Shown one piece after another: positions 1-11,712 of a stretch of 64,000 nt of DNA. Within the stretch, counting starts at the first letter, position 1, and each line of letters opens with the position of its first letter. The notes beneath the pieces are model-generated. The model was given only the letters and a program-made list of their open reading frames with translations, made no database searches and was not told the origin of the DNA. The DNA comes from Isoetes taiwanensis (Eukaryota > Streptophyta > Lycopodiopsida > Isoetales > Isoetaceae): assembly GCA_021234155.1 (NCBI GenBank), contig JAJEKV010000027.1:5392623-5456622 (forward strand). Direction: 5' to 3'. The position numbers and the translations under genes were made by a program.

Positions 1-1127
1 TATGATGTCTCCCATCTAATAGCTCCTGATATATACGCATCATAGAGGCAGACGCTTTTATAGCTTACGCGATGGAGGAACAAAGAGTCCGCATGTAAAT
101 GATAAAACCATTGTTCGGGCTTGAAATGCTCAATCAAGTTTGCTACGTTGTTTTCTCAAGAATAACATTTTTACGCTTATTTGATCACTCATAGGCTTCA
201 TATCAATTTGCAAAAGTGGTTATACGCTTAAAAACTTGGCATTGAAAGCTTAGTTAAAACTACAAATAATTGAAGTGTGATTCACATGTTTTGTTCATAA
301 CGATATAAACGCTTTAAGCCATTTGATAAAATCGCGGTGATAAAGCTCCGAAATAAGGCTCAAAATGATGTCGGAACCCATCCTGCAAATAGTACACATA
401 AAGAGTGAAATCACGTTTTATCTTAATCCAATTAACCCACCGTCCTTATAGCAAATCCCATTTTATGGCTACATAATAATGCACACATCTTATTTTAAAC
501 ATATAATTAACAAAATGGATACTTCCAAAAATGAAGGTAGTTTCTATAACGTTTCGGCGAAAGTTTGTAATAATAGCATTGTTTGGTACTAGCATTGGTG
601 CCTTTATGCGCCCAATTAGATGAGGCTTTGTTTTGTAGGTAAAAAGTCTAATCTTGTGTATATCACAAGAGTTAATAGCACAAAAAAATAGTGGACCTTC
701 CAAAATCTTTGCTCTTGACGCTTATTAAAGATTTCAAACAAATCAACAGAAAGTTTTTTAGGTGTGGCCCTCAAAGGGCCGCTTGCCCATACATTCACAT
801 TATTTCTTGAAAAAATAGTTGGCCACGGTGGAGTAGGGATGCATTCACAATTCATGACCAAAAGTGCAATTCAAAACACCAACTTATTAAATCTCACACC
901 ATACCTTGTTTCTTTGATGGCCTTTTAGCTTGGCCTTGTTCGACCAATAAACCCTGCATGCCTTTTAGCGAAGCCTTACCTTTGCTAAAGTCTTCGTGTG
1001 CTTCTTTGCTTTTTTTTTATTAAGGCAAGAAGGAGCCTCTACCACACGATTTTTCCCTTCTAAAATCTAATGGTCAATAAGAGTGCACTCTAAACACTAT
1101 TTAGTATGTCCCAATGAATATGTAGCA
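1..1127. other. AT-rich spacer, no gene seen
   Basis: Only short, unconserved open frames occur on either strand. I recognise no domain, RNA gene or terminal repeat. Confidence 0.6.
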
Positions 1128-1236
1128 TAACAATCGTGGGTTGTTTTTGTATTTTTGCAGCATTTTCCCTATGGTTTTTATATGATTTGGTGGTCGATTC
1201 TCAAGGTGTACTCAATGCGACATCTAGAGTGACCGT
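1128..1236 (+). repeat. Dispersed ~110-bp repeat, copy 1
   Basis: The stretch from TATGTAGCATAA to ACATCTAGAGTG matches 22076-22195 over about 110 bp with scattered mismatches and small indels. No coding potential is visible. It is probably the end of an unidentified dispersed element; the two copies lie in unrelated flanks. Confidence 0.6.
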
Positions 1237-2131
1237 ATTTTCACTTTCTAATTTCATATTTGTAATGGTTTAGGACCCATGTTTGTGCTGCTATATGTTA
1301 TAAGTGTTAATGGCCGATGGAGTCACCGGAGTCCTTAATCAAGGGTTTCAATAAACACCCTATTTCCATAGCCCATGTAATTGTTTTTAAAACGCAACCG
1401 CGCCTAAACATGCATGACGAAGCTATGTATTCTTAGGGTTTCCACTTCTGCTCTTCGCATTGGCCGATTCCGGTGACTTCCGCCAACACAGAGCAACAGC
1501 CCCCAGCGCATTTGGTTAAGGGGAAACAAGAGTCGTACTTTGGTTCAGGGCCTGGCTCGATGATAAATCCGTATGCACCTCTTTTCTTTTGTTGCTTGGT
1601 CTGTAGTAAAGTTTTGGGAACTGGTATGAGAGCATGGCCATATTGTGGCAGGTAAATCTCGACTGGCCAAGAAGTAGTGTTCGAATGAATTCATTAATGC
1701 AGAAAATCTGCATTCAAGTGGATATGGCTTCCCCAGCCTTAGGTCCAGACAACCCTCGTAAGTCCTGTAAATTTTCTCAAACAAGCCTTTAATTTGATTC
1801 TTTCGTCAGCTTTAACATTGTGCAATGCAAAGATGTCCTGATATTATAAAATTGGATGAATTATCTCCACAAAATGGTACCCCATTTTCGCCTCCATCAT
1901 AGCTCTTCGCTTCAAATTCTTCTACCAAAATGTTGAATAATTCTTTTAAGCGCTGTGTATACCTTCCATCGCTTTGATTTGGTCAGTAAAATGTGGCATC
2001 TACCCCATCGGGCTTTGATTTACCGGTAATTTAATCGGTAATTAATTTCTATTGCTTCCTGAACCCTACGGTGTCCTCGCCTTCCAGAGGCCTTTATGGC
2101 ACCTTCCACATTGCCTCAACTGAGGGAGTAA
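1237..2131. other. Spacer, no gene seen
   Basis: Short overlapping frames occur on both strands near 1473-1784 but none shows a recognisable motif. Nothing else stands out. Confidence 0.5.
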
Positions 2132-2400
2132 AACGCAGAACTCCGGATGCAAGGGGCCGGGGATTTAGCGGAATGCGCGCCAAATGAGAAGGCTTTTACA
2201 TAAGTAGAAAGTGATGCATTGCGTGCCATCAGAAAGAACAACATGCAACCTATTGAGAGCAAAATGTAAACCTCGCGGATGCAAGGGGCGTGGATTTATG
2301 TAATCAAGGCAAAATGAGTAGGGTTGCTAAGGCTTTTTACATAAGTAGAAAGGATGCATTGGTAAAATATCGAAGAACATGCAACCTATTTTTGTGCGCC
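2132..2400 (+). repeat. Imperfect tandem duplication, period about 132-137 bp
   Basis: GGATGCAAGGGGC, CTTTTACATAAGTAGAAA and ACATGCAACCTATT each occur twice in the same order, first at about 2145-2254 and again at about 2277-2391. The second copy lies inside an open frame of 109 codons (2290-2619) that I do not recognise. I do not call that frame a gene because the duplicated part is not preserved as protein between the copies. Confidence 0.7.
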
Positions 2401-3429
2401 CATTGTTGTTTCCGGGATGTCGTCGAGGATTCCATAAAAAATATCCTTTCAGCACAAATGAAAGCACAAATTCCGACCCTTCCCTCAAAAAACGACATAA
2501 ATTGGCAACCGGGTCCAAATGTTGAGGTTTTGTCAGAGCCCATTGAGGGATTGGGCTTTGTCACCTATAAAAAGTGCAAGAAGAAGAGGTGGGGTTTAAG
2601 GTTTAGTTTTTGTTTGTAAATCATGTTTAAATCAAAAGGCCTCTCCCTCCGCTAGCATTTTCATCATTACCGCTAATTTTCATCATTACCCGTGATTCTC
2701 ACCCAAGGTCATCAAGGTGGTATGTATTAATTAAATTTTTTTGCGACAAATTCAAATGTGCAAAGATTTCAGCCAGTTTGAGATGTATCTAAGTGTATTT
2801 CATAAACTAATAAAGTGTGAAAAGATGAAGCCAAGCTTGTTGCATCATACTTGATATTAAAACATCCCATTGATACTATGCAGAGAATTTGAAGTTCTAG
2901 GGAAATCAATATACCAACTATTTATGGCCCATATGAATTTATATTAGTGCTCGCATGGCTTGGAGCATTTGGTCCATTATTTGGAACATCCCCTTTCATC
3001 TTGTATGATTGTACTCCTTCCAAATTGTCAAATGATATTGGAAACACGCATTGGGGAGTAAGCATGGGATGATGCCTCTTTTCTCTCGCAGAATTTGGTT
3101 ACAGCTTGAACATAAACTATTATGGCTTTTGCCGCATGGATCTTCAAATACATCTATCAAGAGATTTTAACATTCCTACGTTCTCCAATGACAAGCAATG
3201 ATCTCTGCCTTGTTTCACCGCGACCGGTTGGATCCATGTTCGATGAATATGGCAATCGCCATTGTTATCAACATCATGCTTATTAGCTGCTCAAACTATT
3301 GCATCAAGGAACATTATCACATCTTACATCGCTACAATATTGAAGCCTTTAAACTTTATATATCATGGTTTTTATTTCTTTTTTAATTTTTTAAATTCCT
3401 AAATAGATAGATATCAATAAAATGTTTCT
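2401..3429. other. AT-rich spacer, no gene seen
   Basis: No domain, splice-supported frame or repeat was recognised in this stretch. Confidence 0.5.
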
Positions 3430-3995
3430 AATTGTGTCATAATATCAATACAAATATTTTCTACTTCGCTTTCATCAATTATTATACCCCCAAAGGCCAA
3501 ATTTTTGTTAACACACAAACCATTACATCCAAAGACTCTAATATTAAATCCCCTTTGAAACCCCCTTTGGTTTGGGTGCATATTCAATATCTGGTGACGA
3601 GGGCAAATGTAGAGCTCAAGAAAATTATGTTTCTCGTGATGTATAAATCAACACCATGTAGTATATTACCTCAAACCTTATAGTATTTTGCAATTTTGTT
3701 ATACAAGATAGCACTTTTGTACATGCATACCCCACAAACCCAGGAAACTTATGCATGGTGTAGATTAAGGAATAAAAAAGGTGAATATGCCTATCCAATG
3801 TAGCCGATGTTTCCTGAGTCACCCCCGCTTGAATATGCACCCAAACCAAAGGGGGTTTCAAGGGGGATTTAATATTAGGAGGTCGATGTAATGGTTTGTG
3901 TAAGTTAAACCGTAATTTTTTTTAACCTTTGGGGCTTTTAATAATTTATGAAATCTAAGCAGAAAAATATTTGTAATGATATTATAGGCACCAAT
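3430..3995. mobile_element. Foldback (long inverted repeat) element, copy 1
   Basis: The left arm (about 3430-3590) and right arm (about 3830-3995) are inverted copies of each other over roughly 150 bp. Shared landmarks are ATAATATCA, ACAAATATTTT, CCCCAAAGG, ACACAAACCATTACATC, and near the loop CCCCTTTGGTTTGGGTGCA. The core of about 240 bp has no coding capacity. The inner arm sequence recurs in the element at 23327-23944, so this is a family and not a chance palindrome. The outer ends fade gradually and no target duplication is obvious. It is most likely a non-autonomous DNA transposon of MITE/foldback type; the superfamily is unknown. Confidence 0.75.
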
Positions 3996-5679
3996 CCTAC
4001 ACACAATGGACTTTTGCTGGTTAAATACCTCTGGGGATTTATCTTGATTTGTAAGTGCATCTTCTTTTTGGGGCACTTTAGCTAGATTGTAGAGCAGACC
4101 TATACTTGCTTAGCTCTAGAGTAGATAGTCACCGTCCTTCCTAGAGGATTAAAATAACAATTATACAAACAAAGACCATTATACGTCAATGTTAAACTCC
4201 AACTTATAACCACATGCCAAAATTAGACGACCCAAATTGTGCCATTAAAGAAAAGAGCCCTTTTCTAAAAAAGCCTTTGTGAAGAAAATGGGTAAAAAGG
4301 TAGAGGGAAAAGGAGGGAAAAGGGGAAAGGAAAAACGAAAAAATAAAAAGAGAAGTGCGAAAAGAAACGAATGTGCGCATCTTTTATAGCCCAAAGAACA
4401 AAGGGCTTGATTTCTAGTTTGTCAATTGTGAAATTAGAAGTCAATTTAAAGGCCACATAGTGAATTAAAATGAAAGGGCAAATATTTCGAAAGAACATTT
4501 CATTTGAAATACCCAAGACGCCTGCCATAGCAAATCACATCTGAACTATGAGGGCACACTACAAGGCGCAAGGACCTTTATCACACCTAAATTTGTCACG
4601 CAAAATGTTTGGCCAGTTTAATGCTTGGCACTTGTGCCAATGATTAAATTATGTCACAAAATTCAAACTAAAAAAACATGACAAAAAAACAACTTCTCGC
4701 TCGTGGTGTGTAAATCATGTGTATATTCCCTGTCATGCATGAGAAAATAATTGTCATGCATGATGGTATTTGTCATGTGGTGGCATGATATGACTGTTCT
4801 ATTTTTTAACTTCGTTATGTTCATTTTTTTTTTTTCTTGGAGGATGATAGATTGTATTAAAAATTGATCCTTGACATCTTTTATTCACAGTATTGAGCAA
4901 GTAGCTCCATGTCGTGGCCCCTCTAACTTCATGTCCTTTTCGCAACTCTAGGAAAACCATGCGCTACCCCATATGCCAAAACAAACTAGTTCATAGATCG
5001 AGCTTTAATTAATATATATGTTATTCGGTCAAGCGAGATTTTTGAACACGTGCCTTTAGTTTGATAATTATTTCAAGAAGTGAGTATAACGAGAAATGTT
5101 TGTGGCCACCACAATCATTTCTACTCAATCACTTTACTTGAACGTTGCAAATGTTTCCTCTCTGGCCGCCAAATTTTTTCCTTTATCAGTACACTTTACT
5201 TGCGGCCGCAAACATTTGACTTGCATCGGGTTGGAATTCCCAGCCTGTGTATTTGAATTGAACCTCGCACTATTGCCTTGTGTCTCCATAGCCGTAGGAT
5301 AGATCGGCACCTAACATTTTCCATAGTGGCATCCACGCAATAGCCGGAATTTTGGCTGGCATTCTATGTGTACTTGAACCCACTTATCTAGGACATAATT
5401 GAGTTTGCCTAAATAATCGCTGTTGTATCGCATCGCAGTAAGTTGTTTCAAAACTTATGAGAGGGTCTATTTTGAATTTAGTTCCTCCTCAAAACATGAC
5501 ATATGTGTATGGAAAAATCACTGAATTTAGTTCCTCTAGTTTTGTTGAAGGACGACTTTACTTAATCAAAGAGTCAAATACAAGTATAAATGCAAAAGAA
5601 TAAAATCTCACTGGATAAAATGTAGAGACATTACAACCTTCCTAAGCATAAGAGCCTACATCCAAATACAAATCGTTCT
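3996..5679. other. AT-rich spacer, no gene seen
   Basis: Holds a purine-rich run near 4280-4370 and a few GTCATGCATGA motifs near 4732-4765. No gene or element was recognised. Confidence 0.5.
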
Positions 5680-6110
5680 TACTAAAGTGGATAAAGAATT
5701 AAAACGTGGAACTTGAGCTCTTGGAGAACATAGTGATATGCCACATCCAAACCTTTGAAGATTACCGTTTTTGATAGCAAAGTAACATCCCCAGCTAAGA
5801 TGAAAAGCCTAGCTTTAGGCTCCTCCCAAGTACTGGGTAGATTGCCAAGAGTAATTTGTTGACTTGTTAGTGAAACTTGGAGAGAGAACAACCAATCCCA
5901 TACTTGTCCGAAGCTTTGTCATATAAAAGCAATGCTCAATGGTCTCGCATTCACGCTTTACACTGACACCGATTTGATATTCTAGGATTAAACTTGTGGA
6001 CAAACACGTAAACCGGGCAAGATATCTATGAAGAATCACAAAGAACCGCCATTTTAGGATGAAGTAGCTTATCCTTTTGCCCAAATTTCATACTCAAATC
6101 TAATAAACAT
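5680..6110 (-). pseudogene. Decayed LINE 3' end, zf-RVT-like region
   Basis: Reverse-strand translation around 5850-6080 gives a stretch beginning KWRFFVILHRYLARF and continuing to KRECETIEHCF. This has the look of the C-terminal zinc-binding region of plant LINE polymerases: a tryptophan-rich lead-in, then a Cys followed by ETIEH. Frames are broken on both sides and no reverse transcriptase core was found. It is probably an old, truncated LINE fragment. A chance resemblance is possible because only one short motif supports it. Confidence 0.38.
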
Positions 6111-7259
6111 GATAGCAAATATTTCTAAGAAGTTCTAGCTCTTAATATAGATAGTCTCGGATAAATGATAATGATTGGGAATCAATTTAAGTCAAAAATC
6201 TAAAGATATTGAAGCAGCCAATACAAGAGTTATAAATCTATGTGCTGCACAAACTGCGCAGGGATGCAAACAGATAGCCCATCCCCTTCTTAAACTCAAT
6301 CATTTCTACAAACAATCCATATATTTCATTTCTATTTCCTGGGCCAAGGTAAACACGCCAAGAGATTGAAGCCCCCAATAACAAATGTCAATTGCCAATT
6401 GTCAAGAATGCACACCTAGTGCATTGCCGCTCTAATTTTTCGCCGGAAAATATTATGGTCGTGGAACTTTAATGAAGGAACCATAGGAGAAGGGACCGCT
6501 CTTTAAAAGACAATTGTTGTTTGCATAAAACGAGGAAGTCCTCCATACAAACATTCTTGTCTAAATGACCCAATGAAGTGACTAAGCGACTTATCAAGTT
6601 TGCACAATTCGCTTTTAGATTATGGAGGGTATTCTTGCATTGGTTGGGAATATAATTCCCGTGATGGTATTGTATCTAAAACCGTAGTTTTGCTGGGTTT
6701 TGAGGTGCTTGTTGGGTGAATGCGTAACTTCTATTTGAGTCTAGGGATAAGTGTTATTTTTACAATGGTTTGAAAAGGGAAGTAATTGAAAATGAGAGGA
6801 ACCCGGGGAGGCGATTTAGGTAGCAAGAATCATTGTGTAGTATTCACAAGAGGAAAATTTGGCTATTTGTGGGTTCAAATCCACGTTCACACTTACATGT
6901 CTTTGTAGATTCATTTTTAGATACAATCATTGATTAATCTCAAATAATAAACGGGAGATAAACAAGAGCGAGTTTTGAAAAACATCATGTCAGCATCGCT
7001 TCGAAATTGCCGTATAACCCAAGCCCAACAAATAAGAATGCCAACTTTTCCTTTTTTTGACCAAGAATGATGTAGCATCCCCACCAAAAATCTTTCCAAA
7101 CAATAGTGGCAAAATCTGCCATTATTTGACAGACATGATCTATAAATGCTATCGAGTTTTTATAATGTCAAAGATTATGGCAAATTGCTTGGAGATCATA
7201 TTCAGATATCTATTTTGTTCAACTTGCCCTTGCAGCAAATACTGGTGCCCAGCTCCCAA
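6111..7259. other. AT-rich spacer, no gene seen
   Basis: Possibly includes more of the decayed LINE just downstream, but no second motif was found to support that. Confidence 0.45.
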
Positions 7260-7584
7260 GGTGCAGCTTATCGTACGTTGATTATGGTAAGGTAAGGTTA
7301 TCGGTCTAGCTAAGGCTGATAACCAAAAATGCGTGACCGAGGTCTGCCGTTCGAGGGCGGTGTTGGCACGTAAGGCCGAGGCCTTATCTGCCAAATACCC
7401 CGCCGAGGACGTCAGGCCACTGGGCTTTGGACGTCGAGCGAGGCCCGTTAGGGCCGAAGTTCTGTCTTTGTTTGATAACTGCCGAGGGCGGGTAGGGGCG
7501 GCGATTAAAAAAAGTGATATCGGCGACCCGATAACCGCCTTTACCTGGCCTTTATCTGCGTTAAAATTTGTCATTCGTTGGAGG
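7260..7584. other. GC-rich island of unknown origin
   Basis: Base composition jumps from AT-rich to GC- and CpG-rich between about 7325 and 7560, then falls back. Frames open on both strands (a plus one at 7333-7596, a minus one at 7149-7610) simply reflect the composition and show no known motif. With the palindromes immediately after it, the block resembles part of a solo LTR or of a DNA transposon end, but no boundary repeats were found. Confidence 0.45.
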
Positions 7585-7715
7585 AGTCCTCGATAATTAA
7601 TTATCATCACCTCCAGTACTGATAACTAGTTATCGATGGAGGAGTGATGATAATTAATTATCATCACCGGAGGAGTACTGATAATTAAATATCATCACTC
7701 CTCCAGTACTCTTCT
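7585..7715. repeat. Cluster of perfect and imperfect palindromes
   Basis: A perfect 24-nt palindrome lies at 7644-7667, centred on TAATTA and flanked by GTGATGA/TCATCAC. A perfect 14-nt palindrome GATAACTAGTTATC lies at 7621-7634. Related AT-rich dyads occur at about 7591-7609 and 7680-7697, separated by GGAGGAGT or its complement. The whole block could form several alternative hairpins. Role unknown. Confidence 0.8.
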
Positions 7716-8772
7716 AAAAATGACTCTCCTTTACATACAAGAGGGCCGATAAGGTGGCTGGAACTGCTTAATTCATGTCTGATAATACTTCTCAAGTTGA
7801 TCCTGTGACGAAATAGATCTTTTAGTTTACCAAGCAATCAATTTCTTACGCAAGAATGAGATAAAATCCTAAAAAACCTGCTACTAAGGTACAAAGATCC
7901 GCAGCATATCATTGGTATCAAGCCATGACAAAACATTGAAGCCATTTGTCGTTTTTATTGGCTTGACCGGTGAATTTCTGTGCACAGGGGCTAGTTGGCA
8001 AATAGAAAATGTCCTGTGTTGGAAAAAAAAAAATTAGAATCACTAAGTAGCTGCATGAGTTTCAGAGGTGACTTGAAAACACATTGATTGACTTTCCTTT
8101 GCAATCGCAAAGGGATTTAATAAAACCCTTTATTCTCTTTATGTGGATTCCTACTGTCCACTCAAAACTGCAAGACTTTAGTTAAATCTGACAGAGAAGA
8201 AAAAACAGGGAGTTGACATCCATGTTATTTTGAAGTGTCTATTTTCAAAAGAAAAGGAAGGCCCATTTGAAGCTACCACCTAGTGAGTGCCTGTAGCAGA
8301 TTATTTTGTCAAAACTAGATAAATATTGTATTCAATATTATTAGAGCCTTGCCATGCAGATCTAGTACTTACTGTGCACTTGATAGGTATGTACTTAGAA
8401 ATCTAATATAAAAAACAAGTTGAAACCTAAGAAAAAAACAGGCTGATCTCTGAAAGTCACGTTAGCAACAGAGGCACAACTTATGATTATGTAAATTGAC
8501 TTTTATCATTTCACACGCCATTGTAGGGAAATTGCGACCGCTTAGTTACGAAAATGTCATTGAAAATGTCATTGAAAATGTCAAAATATGTTTGGACAAT
8601 CAAGCAAGAGGATAAGCTTATGTTGCTTCCTATGCAGTAGTTGTATTAACTGCTTGGAAATTGGTAACAGTGTGGGCCATATGAAGGTGGTGAAAATTTC
8701 AAGGGAAAAGCTATGTGGGCACATCTTTGTTATGTATAAAAAAAGTTCCATCAGATGAGCAATACACACAAA
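7716..8772. other. AT-rich spacer upstream of the MYB relic
   Basis: No gene recognised. It would contain the ancestral MYB promoter, but no convincing TATA box was fixed. A short direct repeat of GAAAATGTCATT occurs near 8548-8582. Confidence 0.45.
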
Positions 8773-9600
8773 ATGAAAGGCATTAAACACAGGCATGAGC
8801 TCTGGTGCCCTGATGAAGACGAAAAGCTTACCAGATGCATGCAGGAACATCATGGCAATATTACCTGGAGTTCTGTACCATTAAAAGCAGGTTGGTCCTT
8901 ATCTACCATCTCCTGCTCTTAAACCATATGTTTGTTAATATTTCCTTCCAAATTTTTAATGGTAGGACTTAAGCGAAGCGGCAAAAGTTGTAGACTCAGA
9001 TGGGTTAATTACTTGAGGCCTGAACTCAAAGAGGCAAATTCTCTGCACAAGAGCAGGAAGTTGTCATGAATCTCTATAAATACCTTGGTAACAGGTTTGT
9101 AGACTTGCTTCTAGTATTTTTCTCTTAGATACTTAATCATTGCCTTCTACTTACTTCAATATAGCCAATTCATGTTTTTGAAATCGTTTGAGCATTTGTA
9201 GGTGGTCTCAGATATCCAAGTATTTTTGCCAGGAAGAACTGACCATGAAATAAAGAACTTTTGCAAGTGCGCGATCCGGCGAGAATCAAAATCAAGCACT
9301 ACAGCATTACAGTATTATCCTGAGAAAGAAGAAATAAACAGAAATGCTATGGAACTAAGCAGTTCTATCCACTTTGCAAAGCATAAAAACAAATTGCCTG
9401 CAATATGGTTATCTGGCTTCACAACTGAAGACCAATGTTTGGTGCAGCAAACCATGATGGACAGCTCCTTTTCATGTGCTCAATCTGAGAAATTAGACCA
9501 TAACACCATAACTGTATATGATTATGATTTGCTAGCTGACCAGGCAATCTTTTGCCAGAATATTGACACAATTATGGAAATAAATCATGAAGCACAATAG
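8773..9600 (+). pseudogene. R2R3-MYB transcription factor pseudogene
   Basis: Three exons are visible: 8773-8890, 8966-9094 and 9202-9600, with GT-AG introns at the two standard plant R2R3-MYB positions. Exon 1 starts MKGIKHRHELWCPDEDEKL and gives the first half of R2. Exon 2 continues [21 protein letters not shown] and enters R3. Exon 3 holds the end of R3, LPGRTDHEIKNF, and a 100-residue tail ending INHEAQ. A one-base loss just after PELK moves exon 2 out of frame and leads to an early stop. A second compensating shift sits in exon 3 between WSQI and LPGRTD. The family binds DNA as a nuclear regulator, but this copy cannot give an intact R2R3 domain unless both indels are sequencing errors. 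The unusual KCAIR after KNF also differs from the normal YWNT. The duplicated block at 9592 begins inside its last codons. Confidence 0.85.
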
Positions 9601-11712
9601 CAGCTTCATGGCAGTTAGGGATTGATGCATAAAAATAAAAATGTATTTGTACTCAAATTTAAAACCATGCAATGTTAATACAACATCTGACAGATTAAAT
9701 CGCCGGCCTCTTTGGCAGAACGTGGAACATAAATGGTCAGGTTATAAAATTTCTAGTGTTCGCACTCGTTTAATTACTGTAAATTGGACATGTCAGTCAA
9801 CATTGACAGTAAGTATTGGTGCATCAATAGCCACAAAATATAAATGGCCACGATATTTTGAATAAAGTACAAATGTTGACTCTGATAATTAGATATATCA
9901 ACTACCATTTAAGTACAGGTAAACATGAAAAACACGTCTTCTTATCACTTATTGTGTCAAATCTAGCAAGGTCTACTTATGATTTTGTCTTTATATTGGC
10001 ATCAACATGAGACCATTATGTTTTCCTAATTTTGTTTTGAAGATCATCATCCTTAAACTTGTCGGCAGTAGTCGAAATCCCACACGTGCTTTAGCTATAG
10101 AACGTGTAAACACATAAATGTGACCAAGAAATTGTTAAATCATTACAAAATTACTATTTTTCCCCTCTTGTACCACTTTCTAAGGTCACATTTTCTAAGG
10201 AGGGATTAATACTCAGCCATATGGTCTCCCCTTCTTAATTTGCTAGTGACTCACTGTAGTTGGGGGCCAACTACAAGGAAAAGAAATCTAACAAGTTTAT
10301 AAAAGTTGAAAAGTTTGTCATGAGTGTTGGAACCAACTACTTGTATGGCCATGGCCGAGGGCGCAAATGTGGAGACAGAGAATACAATGTGGGGTGCCAT
10401 CGCAATAAAATTTAACATTTTTACATTGTGAGAACATTTGCAAGAAAAATAGACATGGCTCAAAAAGGGCGAGTATGCAAAAAAGAACAGGACGAATAGG
10501 GTTTTGAATAAAATTGAATTGAATCTACTTTGTTGTCCATAAACACCAAATGGTGTTTTTTCGATCATATTCACATTCACACGATCATCATGTAAAAAGA
10601 TTCGAATTCCTGTCCTTTCCATATATCAACACTAAATCGCCAAGATGTCAAGAAAGAAATTTATTCATTTACTAAAATGGCATACAGATGCCATCGAAAA
10701 TTGACAATATCTACTCAAAACAAGCTATTAAAACAACCAATTAACCTTGGGGATTTTGGACAATTTATGTATGTTGATTTCGTCTTCTTGTATTATTTTC
10801 CTTTTCTAAGAAGTTATTGCCTATAATCTTGGCCTCAAGGACAAAAGGGGCCGGTTTGCAAGTTGCAAACAGTATGGGCTAGGAAGTTTCTATGTTTGGT
10901 TTCTTTGGAAAACATTCTTGCGACAAGCTCGAAGCTTAGGCCTTTAAACCCAAAGGAAATGAGAGAAAACATTGGTTGTTTGCATCATTAATTTGGTACC
11001 ATTGATATGGGCTTACGTTTTTAATAACAAAAAATTGTGACCTTGGATGTGAAAGATTCCAAAGAATCTTCCATCGTCCAAAGGCCACAAAATAATAAAG
11101 ATAGAAAGAAATGCAATACATAGCATATGAAAACCCTAGCCAAGGTCATAAATTAGGGCAACTATCTTTGTCCCCAATGCCACCAACCTCCATAAAGCAA
11201 ATTAAATTGAAGGTCTGAAAGCCTTCTTCAACAATTTTTAAGGCACTAATGCCAAATTGAGAAACTTAAAACTAATTGGGTCCTTACATGTACCACTATT
11301 AAAGTCCTACTCACCCGTATCCCTAAAGGGAATCTCTACAAATTTGTACTTAACCAAAGTTGATGACTTTAAGGTGTGATATATCGTGAAATTGCTATAT
11401 TTCACCAATTTTATAACTCTAAATTGATGGTTTAGTCGGATGCACTAGCTCAAAAGATTTATAAAATTGCCAACAGTTGATAATATTGCATCCTAATTAT
11501 ACTAACCAAATTAATGGAGATTCTGTAGTAGGAGATTTTAATTTTTGGTAAGATATCTTAATTCTACTAAAGTCGTTTCTATTAAAAAGTTAAAAAAATA
11601 CAAAACAATCGCCACCATTTCTATGCTTTGGAAGTAGACATAGCATGATAAAGTCATCACTGGTACTTAACTTCCCATAAGCATATCATATCATTCAATA
11701 TACACGATACCT
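9592..11712. repeat. Tandem duplication unit A, first part
   Basis: This stretch matches 19973-22057 nearly base for base, beginning at GCACAATAGCAGCTTCATGG and running to the LINE insertion point. Differences are scattered substitutions and short indels. Neither copy has a recognisable gene: open frames such as the reverse ones at 10251-10622 and 20717-21013 are partly shared but carry no domain. Unit B has an extra internal duplication at 21503-21903 that this unit lacks. Confidence 0.9.
11699..11712 (+). other. 5' target site duplication of L1 LINE
   Basis: TATACACGATACCT here is matched by TATACGATACCT directly after the poly(A) at 16479-16490. The unoccupied equivalent is at 22044-22057 in unit B. 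Confidence 0.85.

Noticed and set aside
2290-2619. 109-codon forward frame
   Set aside because: It overlaps a tandem duplication whose other copy does not keep the frame; no domain recognised.
7149-7610. 153-codon reverse frame and 87-codon forward frame across the GC-rich island
   Set aside because: They overlap on opposite strands, follow base composition and show no motif.
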